Shown: positions 1 to 5,339 of the stretch, in pieces
Position numbering within the stretch: the first letter of the stretch is position 1
Layout of the letters: every line of letters starts with the position of its first letter
Source of the DNA: Kiritimatiellota bacterium
GTDB taxonomy: Bacteria; Verrucomicrobiota; Kiritimatiellia; JAAZAB01
NCBI GenBank assembly: GCA_008636095.1
Contig: VSJD01000279.1
Span: 1-17,328, forward strand
DNA length: 17,328 bases
Reading direction: 5' to 3'
Program-made: the position numbers and the translations under genes
The notes under the pieces: model-generated
Database searches by the model: none
Told to the model about the DNA's origin: nothing
Seen by the model: the letters and a program-made list of their open reading frames with translations, nothing else

Positions 1-114
1 GATCCCGACAATGCGTTTCTGGTCATCGCATTCAATGATCCGGTCCACCAACAGCATGGGATAACGGTGGGGAATGAGTTTCTGAATTTCCTGATTGGAC
101 AGTGTTATGGCCAT
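1..114 (-). CDS. fabZ: 3-hydroxyacyl-[ACP] dehydratase FabZ, N-terminal part (runs off the window)
   Basis: Reading the minus strand from the ATG at 114 gives 38 residues before the window edge. They start [16 protein letters not shown] and continue [12 protein letters not shown]. The PHRYPxLLVDR block is the hallmark N-terminus of FabZ, the cytoplasmic hot-dog-fold enzyme that dehydrates (3R)-hydroxyacyl-ACP in fatty acid elongation and supplies the chains used for lipid A. The catalytic His and Glu lie further on, outside the window. The frame stays open upstream to another ATG at 168, but the start at 114 gives the usual FabZ N-terminus and has a purine-rich GGGGAAG stretch about 10 bases before it. 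No lpxC fusion is visible, because a stop lies in this frame at about 211-213. Its presence indicates a Gram-negative, housekeeping chromosomal context to the left of the integrase. Confidence 0.85.
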   Translation of the reverse strand, partial: MAITLSNQEIQKLIPHRYPMLLVDRIIECDDQKRIVGI

Positions 115-422
115 ACGCGCTTGCTTCCCCGGATAAAGTCGGCCTTCGGCAACGGCCGGTGCTTTCATTAACGTCAATTGTTTATACACGGAAGCGAGGG
201 GTTCGCCAACTCATAAATCCAAAGATTGCCCTCCGGCTTGTCCACCATCTCGTCCGGCAAAGCCTTGGCCACGGTGGAAGTGGTTTCGTGTAGGAGGGAT
301 TGCTGCGAGCATCGCCCAATGCTCTTGCCCCTGCGGGGGCTATCGCTTCACCCATTCCTGCCGCCTCCCTGCGGCGGCAGGAAACGAACCCCGGTACCCG
401 GGGTTCTCATCCCGGGAAAGAA
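115..422. other. Hairpin-rich spacer between fabZ and tRNA-Ser, no convincing gene
   Basis: This stretch holds several strong inverted repeats and no supported gene. Arms of 9 bp (386-394 with 398-406, GAACCCCGG/CCGGGGTTC) and 11 bp (355-365 with 373-383, TTCCTGCCGCC/GGCGGCAGGAA) sit next to each other, with a GCCCC/GGGGC hairpin near 327-340. The segment around 291-315 (TAGGAGGGATTGCTGCGAGC) resembles dispersed extragenic repeats. A minus-strand frame ending with TGA at 176-174 reads protein-like over its last 40 codons (ending NPSLPCINN), but it lacks a good start and I cannot name it. Confidence 0.5.
386..406 (-). terminator. Putative terminator hairpin after tRNA-Ser
   Basis: The arms are perfect 9-bp inverted repeats with a 3-nt loop. 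They lie 17 nt beyond the tRNA 3' end on the minus strand and are followed there by GTTTCC. The stem is very GC-rich but the T-run is short, so terminator function is plausible rather than proven. It could also be part of a dispersed repeat together with the neighbouring 11-bp inverted repeat. Confidence 0.4.
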
Positions 423-507
423 CGGAAGGGGAGGGATTCGAACCCCCGGAGCCTTGCGGCTCGCCGGTTTTCAAGACCGGTGCTATAGTCCACTCAGCCA
501 CCCTTCC
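423..507 (-). tRNA. tRNA-Ser (anticodon UGA)
   Basis: The minus strand folds as a class II tRNA. The 7-bp acceptor stem is GGAAGGG/CCCTTCC (501-507 with 424-430). The anticodon stem CCGGT/ACCGG carries loop CTTGAAA, giving anticodon TGA. A long variable arm (GAGCCGCAAGGCTC) and a T-arm with GGTTCGAATCC follow. The long variable arm and the discriminator G at 423 both fit serine. CCA is not encoded. The gene lies beside a tyrosine integrase, a classic integration target, but the integrase is on the 5' side of the tRNA rather than the more usual 3' side. Confidence 0.95.
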
Positions 508-518
508 AAACTAACTGA

Positions 519-524
519 TTATAA
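519..524 (-). promoter_or_regulatory. Candidate -10 element of the tRNA-Ser promoter
   Basis: On the minus strand a perfect TATAAT lies 11 nt before the mature tRNA 5' end, a good position for a sigma-70-type -10 box. No convincing -35 box is seen at 16-18 nt upstream. That space is taken by the inverted repeat at 524-562. Confidence 0.4.
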
Positions 525-562
525 ATGTTTTACGATTCGTAATAAAAATCGTAAAAAACATT
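524..562. repeat. Inverted repeat between tRNA-Ser and integrase
   Basis: TTTTACGATT (528-537) pairs perfectly with AATCGTAAAA (547-556) around a 9-nt loop, and an outer AATG/CATT pair extends the arms with a 2-nt bulge. It sits in the AT-rich strip between the tRNA and the integrase. It could be an integrase or excisionase binding site, an operator for the integrase, or a bidirectional terminator. The sequence alone does not decide. Confidence 0.5.
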
Positions 563-643
563 AAAAAAGCACTTGTCACCAACTTCTCACCATGCTACGA
601 TATAGGTAAATAAGAAACCATACGTTCATGGAGGACAAAGCTA

Positions 644-1894
644 ATGAGCAAAGCGCAATGGCCTAAAATTAGAGCAAGGAGCTATCGCTGGCAAGACAAA
701 AGCGGCGTGGTCGGTAAGGGCAGCAATTGGTTTATTGATTGTCGTCTCCTGAATGGGACCAGATATCAAAGGTCATTCAAAGACCGTAAAGACGCAGAGA
801 GCGACGCGGCCAGGCTCCGCGACGAACGCGCCGTTGAGTTGAAGAACCGTACCGTGTCGCTTAATCATCTTTCGGACGCGGAAAGAATTGATGTTCTGGA
901 ATCCCGGCGAATCCTTGATGGCAAGGCCACGCTTCGGCAAAGCGCCGCGTTCTATCTCGAACACAATATCCTGCCCACCGGTACTGCCTTGACGGTGAAT
1001 GAGGCGATTGAACGCTACATGGCCCAGTCACAAGAGGATGGCTTGCGCGAACGGAGCTTGCAAAACCTACGCGGGCGACTTCATAAATTCGCCGACACCT
1101 TCGGGAAAAGGACCGTGACATCCATTTCCCGTTCGGATGCCGATGAATGGTTGCGCGGATTAAGGAAAAAAAGGCACAAACCCTATTCCCCGTTAAGCCG
1201 ACAGCATTTTAAGGTGGTTGTGTCCGGCCTATTCAACTGGATGCTGGAAAAGGAATATGCGAAGCTAAATCCGTTTGCGCCCTTATCCACAAGCCGGCGC
1301 GGGAAAAAGATTTTATATGATAGCACATTGCCAGGAATCCTAACGCCGGACCAAGTCAAAAAGCTGCTGACAACCGCACAGGCGGAAGTCCCCGGCATGG
1401 TTGCGCCGCTGGCATTGTCATTCTTTGCCGGGCTAAGGACAAGCGAGCTTCGATTGCTGCGATGGGAAGACATTAACTTTGAAACAGGGTCGCTCACGGT
1501 CCGGTCCGAAGTAGCCAAGCGTTGCCGCGCGCGGTACGTCGAAATGGAACCGAACCTCGTTCAATGGCTTATGACTTGCCGACTTAAAGCTGGAACAATT
1601 GCGCCAGATGGACAAGGCTATCGCATTCAGCTTGATCGGGTCCGGCGCAAGGCAGGATACACAAAGGGTTTTTCAGACTATCCGAAAAACGCCGGCCGTC
1701 ATACATACGCCACAATGGCCGTGCAGAAATATCAGGATGCAAACAAGGTCGCGCTGATGCTGGGGCATACAACGACCGGGCTCCTATTTGACCATTACAA
1801 GGCGCTGGCCACGCCGCAACAAGCGGAGCAATATTGGAATATCAAGCCGAGTCAAAAAGACAACGTCATTGCGTTTTCATCCACAGCATCATAA
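644..1894 (+). CDS. Tyrosine recombinase / integrase of an integrative element
   Basis: This 416-residue site-specific recombinase would catalyse integration and excision of the neighbouring island. It has an N-terminal arm-binding region (about 25-65), a SAM-like core-binding domain (about 115-210) and the catalytic domain (about 232-395). The catalytic residues can be followed: Arg265 in AGLRTSELRLLRW, a beta-hairpin Lys near 292, Arg352-His353 in NAGRHTYAT, His375 in LGHTT and the nucleophile Tyr385 in FDHYKAL. The box II position that is usually His (three before Arg352) is Asn, a variation also known in active relatives. GGAGG at 620-624 precedes the ATG properly (the first in-frame ATG). 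The gene reads away from tRNA-Ser(UGA), so an att site in or next to that tRNA is likely. No copy of the tRNA end is repeated elsewhere in the window, so the far boundary is not fixed. Confidence 0.9.
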   Translation: MSKAQWPKIRARSYRWQDKSGVVGKGSNWFIDCRLLNGTRYQRSFKDRKDAESDAARLRDERAVELKNRTVSLNHLSDAERIDVLESRRILDGKATLRQSAAFYLEHNILPTGTALTVNEAIERYMAQSQEDGLRERSLQNLRGRLHKFADTFGKRTVTSISRSDADEWLRGLRKKRHKPYSPLSRQHFKVVVSGLFNWMLEKEYAKLNPFAPLSTSRRGKKILYDSTLPGILTPDQVKKLLTTAQAEVPGMVAPLALSFFAGLRTSELRLLRWEDINFETGSLTVRSEVAKRCRARYVEMEPNLVQWLMTCRLKAGTIAPDGQGYRIQLDRVRRKAGYTKGFSDYPKNAGRHTYATMAVQKYQDANKVALMLGHTTTGLLFDHYKALATPQQAEQYWNIKPSQKDNVIAFSSTAS

Positions 1895-1969
1895 CTGCGT
1901 CAATAAACCGATTACTTTTTGTCACGAAAACATATACATATTTGTGGCATAAATAAAGGGTGGTAATAG

Positions 1970-2620
1970 ATGCAATCTGTTTGTAACAAGGTTATTAGTA
2001 GAATATATGGCACTGGTAGGGGTGCCGTGTTCTCCCCATATGATTTCAGAGATCTTGGCAGTCGGACTGCCGTGGCCACCGCCCTGAAACGACACAAACG
2101 GGCCGGGACAATTCGGCAGGTGGCCAGAGGCTTATACGATTACCCCCGGCAGGATCCTCAACTTGGCATCCTTTCTCCTTCGTCCGATACCGTAGCGAAG
2201 GCTTTGGCTGGACGCGATGCCGTTCGCCTTCAGGCGTCTGGCGCTTGGGCTGCCAATTTCCTCGGCCTTTCCGATCAGGTTCCCATGAAGCTCGTTTACC
2301 TGACGAGCGGACGTTCACGGGCAGTCCTGTTCGGTAAACAACAGATTATCCTTCGGCACACGACAATGAAAAACATGGCAACAGTCGGGCGAACCAGTGG
2401 ACTGGTCATTCAGGCCCTTCGGCATCTGGGCCGGCGGCATGTGGACGACCAGGTCCTCGCCACTCTCCGCAGGCGACTCTCCGCGGCAGACAGGAAGACG
2501 ATTCTGAAGGATCTGCGTTATGCGCCGGCGTGGGTTGCGGACATTCTGCGGAAGTTGGCAATGGAAGCTTTGGCGCATCAGGACCGACGCGCAAGCGCTT
2601 CCCTAAGAAGATGCTTGTAG
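1970..2620 (+). CDS. AbiEi-type (DUF6088) antitoxin / transcriptional repressor, toxin missing
   Basis: The 216-residue protein begins with a winged-helix domain (about 1-60, with FSPYDFRDLGSR and RQVARGLYDYPR) followed by the C-terminal domain of DUF6088/AbiEi proteins. Recognisable blocks are LGILSPSSDTVAKAL, LQASGAWAANFLGLSDQVP, VYLTSGRSR and HVDDQV. In type IV toxin-antitoxin systems this protein counters and represses a nucleotidyltransferase AbiEii partner encoded just downstream. Here no AbiEii sequence follows in any frame. The next 330 bases are degenerate and the next genes are unrelated. It may be a stranded antitoxin left by deletion, an anti-addiction gene, or a repressor recruited for other island genes. 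GGGTGG lies 6-11 bases before the start. The last 15-20 residues (Arg/Ala-rich) look like read-through past the normal family end. Confidence 0.8.
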   Translation: MQSVCNKVISRIYGTGRGAVFSPYDFRDLGSRTAVATALKRHKRAGTIRQVARGLYDYPRQDPQLGILSPSSDTVAKALAGRDAVRLQASGAWAANFLGLSDQVPMKLVYLTSGRSRAVLFGKQQIILRHTTMKNMATVGRTSGLVIQALRHLGRRHVDDQVLATLRRRLSAADRKTILKDLRYAPAWVADILRKLAMEALAHQDRRASASLRRCL

Positions 2621-2775
2621 TCGCATTTCCTCCTGCACGTGAGTCCGTTGTTCTTCGTAAGGTGGCCCAGGCATCTTTCATTATCGGCAGGAAGAAACTG
2701 GCGGATAGTCAATTCCCGGTAGAAGTAGTCAAGCCTGACGGGTTTAAATTGAAGTGCCCGTCATCCTGGGCATAG
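2611..2775 (+). CDS. Small ORF of unknown function, possibly a gene remnant
   Basis: A 54-residue frame starts at the ATG at 2611, inside the end of the antitoxin gene and in another frame. It reads MLVVAFPPARESVVL and ends FKLKCPSSWA. It looks moderately protein-like, with no Arg/Gly/Pro shadow bias. There is no clear ribosome binding site and I recognise no family. It occupies the place where an AbiEii toxin gene would normally begin but does not resemble one. It may be a fragment of an older gene or chance. Confidence 0.2.
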   Translation: MLVVAFPPARESVVLRKVAQASFIIGRKKLADSQFPVEVVKPDGFKLKCPSSWA

Positions 2776-2779
2776 GAGT

Positions 2780-2803
2780 TTGTGCGACATGCATGACGCA
2801 CAA
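2780..2803. promoter_or_regulatory. 24-bp imperfect palindrome, candidate operator 1
   Basis: The half-sites are TTGTGCGACATG and CATGACGCACAA, which pair at 11 of 12 positions. The outer half-site TTGTGCGACA is shared with a second palindrome whose centre lies exactly 30 bp further on. Paired dyads of this kind usually bind a dimeric repressor. The winged-helix antitoxin at 1970 is a natural candidate, but this is only inference. Confidence 0.5.
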
Positions 2804-2809
2804 CGCCTT

Positions 2810-2833
2810 TTGTGCGACACCGGTGTCGTACAA
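2810..2833. promoter_or_regulatory. 24-bp imperfect palindrome, candidate operator 2
   Basis: The half-sites are TTGTGCGACACC and GGTGTCGTACAA, again pairing at 11 of 12 positions and sharing TTGTGCGACA with operator 1. A start codon (ATG 2851) lies 17 bp downstream, so the pair is positioned like a promoter-operator region for a gene that is now broken. Confidence 0.5.
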
Positions 2834-2950
2834 GAACAGATAAGGGACCTATGGCAACCCTGAACACAGAACTGCGGGACAAGCTGTGCCGCATGGGGTC
2901 GGGCCGGGTGGATAAGCGTGACAGAATGCAGTCGTAATCAAAAAAACTAA

Positions 2951-3385
2951 ACCAATATTGCCCATCGTCTCGGGATTTACGATCTATCCATCCCGGTGTT
3001 TCTTGCCCAGGCGGATGGCATCGGAAAAGACGTATTTGGAGTATCGCCTTATTCACGACGACAGGACAGCGTTGCCCGGCTCAGGAAACACATCGAATCA
3101 CGTTACGATACAGGGAGGATGGCGGGCCGTTACTGGGATGTGATACTGTCTCTGCTGCCAATTAATGCGTCCGGGACAGACATCAGTCGGTTCAAAGACC
3201 CTCTTAATCGACATGAGATACTTCATGGACTCGACATAGAATACGGTTCCCAACGGAATTCGTGCAAAGCGCTTTCTTGGCTGCAATACGTTGCGTCTTT
3301 CAAGAACTCAGGATTTCTGTGGAAGAAGGAGCCCAACCAACCACGCGGCACAGGTTATCGGCGCGGAAGCCGCGCCTCATCCTGA
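2951..3385 (+). pseudogene. 5'-truncated gene with HEPN-like C-terminal motif
   Basis: The frame opens after the TAA at 2948-2950 and runs to the TGA ending at 3385. It reads IYDLSIPVFLAQADGIGKDVF near its start and LNRHEILHGLDIEYG later. From memory, both blocks belong to one family of hypothetical proteins: an 'IPVFLAQADGI' segment is followed about 100 residues later by 'NRHxxLHGxxxxYGTxxNSLKAxxLL'. The RHEILH part fits the R-x4-H pattern of HEPN nuclease-type domains. Members normally have a substantial N-terminal region before the first block. Here it is absent, the only start in the right place is a GTG at 2996 without a good ribosome site, and the C-terminus ends in a strange Arg/Gly tail. 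I therefore read it as a truncated remnant. Island defence function is possible but unproven. Confidence 0.5.
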
Positions 3386-3412
3386 GCACTGACGTTGACG
3401 GTAGAGAACTAT

Positions 3413-3913
3413 ATGCCGGATTGGAATGCGAAACATCCGTTTTGCAAGAACTGCGGAACTAAACGCCGCTTCCGCAAATGGAAGGGGTTTTGCTGGCGTT
3501 GTGGTCCTCTTGTTCGAAAAATCCAGAATATCGAAAATGGTACATATCGGCGGTCGAATGGGAAACAAATGACTTCTCAGGCTGCCAACTACGCCATTGC
3601 CAAAGCGAAGGCGGAACTGAAACAATGGCGCGAACTCCAGAGCCCATTTGACGTGGGCGTTACCGGGCATGATATCGTTGCACTACTGACGACATTGGCC
3701 AATGTGGCTGACGCAAGGGAGTATCCGGGGGCACGAACGTATCGATTATATCATACGGCGTATCGGCTGTTTGAGGACAAGATGTCAGACGATGCTAGGG
3801 AGCATCTGTATGAAATACTTGTAGACATCGTGGAGCATCTCCCGAGTCCCGCAACTCGTCGCATGGGTGCTCGATGGCCCTTTTGGTTCACCCGAGAGAA
3901 TGAGGACCGCTAA
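3413..3913 (+). CDS. Zinc-ribbon protein of unknown function
   Basis: The protein has 166 residues from the ATG at 3413; a TTG six codons earlier (3395) is the alternative start. Residues about 10-31 form a four-cysteine zinc ribbon (FCKNCG then FCWRCG, two CxxC pairs 15-16 residues apart) with basic residues between the knuckles, typical of nucleic-acid or protein contacts. The rest is mainly helical, with Arg/Tyr-rich stretches and an acidic end (RENEDR), and shows no motif I recognise. It sits 27 bp after the truncated HEPN-like gene and 42 bp before the next ORF in the same direction, so these two are probably island cargo transcribed together. No strong ribosome binding site is seen. Function unknown. 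Confidence 0.55.
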   Translation: MPDWNAKHPFCKNCGTKRRFRKWKGFCWRCGPLVRKIQNIENGTYRRSNGKQMTSQAANYAIAKAKAELKQWRELQSPFDVGVTGHDIVALLTTLANVADAREYPGARTYRLYHTAYRLFEDKMSDDAREHLYEILVDIVEHLPSPATRRMGARWPFWFTRENEDR

Positions 3914-3955
3914 CCACCGGCTTCAGCCTACGCCACTGTGCGGCGGTAACTTTAG

Positions 3956-4498
3956 ATGAAGAAAAAGACAACTTGGGAGTACGGCATGCAGTTCGAGTTC
4001 TGCATGCGACGCGTCTTCGGTGATGATGCCCGCCATATCGCGAGTTCGTGCCTTGACGGGAACTATCGTCGGGAGTGGGTTAAGAAACTCCTCAAGCAAT
4101 TGATCCGCGATGTCCAAGACCTGGACACAACACAGGAACACCGGCAGCATGTATCATGTTTTCTCGAAGGGATGCTCAAAGAATCGTGGACCGGAGAGGA
4201 AGCGTCGTGGCGCATTGTCTTCGACCTCTTCTTGTTACTCGTTGAACTGATGGGGTACTGCGGGGTACGCGGGGAGCGCACGTACACCCCGATGTATTGG
4301 CAGTCTCTTGAAACGCATCTTGACATCGGCAATGCCAGAGGTAAGTGTGAAGAACTCCAGAGGGAGTTCTTTTCAGCCGCCAAACATCGTGCTGAGGTTG
4401 TGAAGTTCCTGAAGGACAAAGGCCTGACTGATTTTGAGGTAGCCATGACGCTAAAGACGTCTGAACACGAAGTAAAGAAACTGAAGAAAGGCATCTAA
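3956..4498 (+). CDS. Hypothetical protein, C-terminal HTH-like segment
   Basis: The 180-residue protein starts at the ATG at 3956 (MKKKTTWEYG). The sequence is well balanced and mostly predicted helical. It has a hydrophobic patch near 86-97 (IVFDLFLLLVEL) that is too short and too charged at its edges for a sure membrane segment. The last 30 residues (LKDKGLTDFEVAMTLKTSEH) have the spacing of a small helix-turn-helix of the kind found in transposition or sigma-like proteins. I do not recognise the family. It is the last cargo gene before the repeat-rich spacer at 4499-4868 and is co-directional with the zinc-ribbon gene, 42 bp apart. Being wholly open over 543 bases with ordinary composition, it is probably a real gene. 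Confidence 0.55.
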   Translation: MKKKTTWEYGMQFEFCMRRVFGDDARHIASSCLDGNYRREWVKKLLKQLIRDVQDLDTTQEHRQHVSCFLEGMLKESWTGEEASWRIVFDLFLLLVELMGYCGVRGERTYTPMYWQSLETHLDIGNARGKCEELQREFFSAAKHRAEVVKFLKDKGLTDFEVAMTLKTSEHEVKKLKKGI

Positions 4499-4553
4499 CA
4501 AGGCGATGGAATGCTCCGGCAACCGGCAGTGGCTTGCCAAGGTTGGCTGGGCA

Positions 4554-4597
4554 AATACGAATTATTTTGATGTCACGACAATACGAATTATTTTGAT
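4554..4597. repeat. Two 18-bp direct repeats
   Basis: AATACGAATTATTTTGAT occurs at 4554-4571 and again at 4580-4597, perfect, with an 8-nt spacer (period 26 bp). Spacing of about 2.5 helical turns suggests paired protein-binding sites, for example recombinase arm sites or iteron-like sites. A chance tandem duplication is the alternative. Confidence 0.8.
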
Positions 4598-4743
4598 TGT
4601 CTTCCGGCGGGGGAAGGCTCTATGATCTCAATCAGTCAGCATGGTGCTGGCCAATATATAATGAGGTGACAAACTCTAATAACTGACAAAATAATTTTGC
4701 GTTAACGCGCAGTATCGTTTTCGCCGAAAATCGCGAGTTTTCA

Positions 4744-4812
4744 ACACAGAAAGCGAGACTCACGGAGACGCGCCTATAGGGGCGCGGCTCCTTGTCTTGC
4801 TGTTTTCTGTGT
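4744..4812 (+). ncRNA. Long stem-loop element of unknown type
   Basis: The 69 nt can fold into one extended hairpin. The pairs are ACACAGAAA/TTTCTGTGT (4744-4752 with 4804-4812), GCGAGAC/GTCTTGC (4753-4759 with 4794-4800, one G-U), GGAG/CTCC (4764-4767 with 4788-4791) and CGCGCC/GGCGCG (4769-4774 with 4781-4786), with loop TATAGG. About 26 base pairs are interrupted by small bulges. It ends 56 nt before the ATG at 4869. It may be a leader structure, a small RNA, or a miniature palindromic repeat. Nothing identifies a known RNA family. Confidence 0.4.
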
Positions 4813-4868
4813 GGGGCTTCGCGAACAACGGGTAATGGAACGGCCATATTCAGTGCCAGGAATTTGAC

Positions 4869-5216
4869 ATGAAGAATATTTTCCAAAGCAGTCTGTTGAT
4901 TGGCCTGTTTGTTGTGGGTGTTTTGGCCTACCCGACATGGCATAAGGCATATTGTACTGTTGCCGAAGCCGATTGCCCATCACATCAAACAGGCAAGACC
5001 AGTCATAACGATTCCCGTTCCAACCCATTACAGGGCCATGACGCGACGCAATGCTCCGTGTGTCAAGTAGTTAATACGCCTCTTCTGGAAACTATCCCGC
5101 TTGTCTCGCCAGTTGCGATTGCAGTGTCCATTGGCAACCTATCTCTGTCCCTATTCAGCATTCCTTCTTCTGAGCTGCGCGGTGCTGCTATGGCCCGCGC
5201 TCCTCCTGCCGCCTGA
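4869..5216 (+). CDS. Small exported protein, DUF2946-like
   Basis: The protein has 115 residues. Residues 1-20 are a signal peptide or membrane anchor (MKNIFQSSLLIGLFVVGVLA). The mature part contains several His and Cys residues, including HDATQCSVCQ (about 57-66), then a second hydrophobic stretch (about 75-98) and a C-terminus ending MARAPPAA. A signal peptide, one His/Cys cluster and a terminal RAPP motif together resemble DUF2946, small proteins often encoded near copper or metal resistance genes. The overall match is by pattern only. Metal binding in the periplasm is a reasonable inference. The inverted repeat at 5236-5277 follows the gene. Confidence 0.55.
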   Translation: MKNIFQSSLLIGLFVVGVLAYPTWHKAYCTVAEADCPSHQTGKTSHNDSRSNPLQGHDATQCSVCQVVNTPLLETIPLVSPVAIAVSIGNLSLSLFSIPSSELRGAAMARAPPAA

Positions 5217-5235
5217 CATTTCGATTGGTCAGGTT

Positions 5236-5277
5236 TCAAACGCTGCGTGATCGCTTCCGCTTCACCTTAGCGTTTGA
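5236..5277 (+). terminator. Inverted repeat after the DUF2946-like gene
   Basis: TCAAACGCT (5236-5244) pairs perfectly with AGCGTTTGA (5269-5277) across a 24-nt loop that has some inner pairing. A T-rich stretch (GTTTTTA) follows about 15 nt later rather than directly. It may act as a terminator between 4869-5216 and the ankyrin gene. Confidence 0.35.
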
Positions 5278-5339
5278 TCGTTGTACTCTTACGTTTTTAC
5301 AATGGAGGTATTCTGTGAAAGCTGTCTCGGGAGATCATC

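Larger units (their letters stand above)
2621..2950. other. Degenerate spacer in the island with palindromic sites
   Basis: No confident gene lies between the antitoxin and the truncated gene at 2951. The stretch holds the small ORF at 2611-2775, the two palindromes at 2780-2833, and a 28-codon frame from the ATG at 2851 (reading MATLNTELRDKLCRMG) to the TAA at 2935. That frame sits just after the palindromes and may be the remains of a regulated gene start. Confidence 0.35.
4499..4868. other. Structure-rich spacer, candidate right side of the island
   Basis: No gene is supported here. The stretch contains an 18-bp direct repeat (4554-4571 and 4580-4597), an AT-rich zone with TATAAT at 4657-4662, a perfect GCGTTAACGC palindrome (4699-4708), TTTTC/GAAAA inverted repeats around 4718-4730 and a 69-nt hairpin (4744-4812). 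It separates the cargo genes from genes for exported proteins and is a plausible place for the far end of the island, though no copy of a tRNA-Ser segment is present. Confidence 0.4.

Noticed and set aside
174..330. Minus-strand frame ending NPSLPCINN before fabZ
   Set aside because: The last 40 codons look protein-like, but there is no proper start or ribosome site and it enters the hairpin repeats. I could not name a family, so I left it as a remark in the spacer entry.
226..564. 112-codon plus-strand open frame
   Set aside because: It runs through tRNA-Ser on the opposite strand and through several hairpins. The typical 'GGIRTPGALRLAGFQDRCYSPLSHPS' reading is the known artefact of translating a tRNA-Ser gene.
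773..1121. Minus-strand frames inside the integrase gene
   Set aside because: They are shadows of a gene with complete catalytic residues on the plus strand.
4554..4597. CRISPR-like repeat
   Set aside because: Only two copies of an 18-mer with an 8-nt spacer, too short for a CRISPR array, and no cas gene is nearby.
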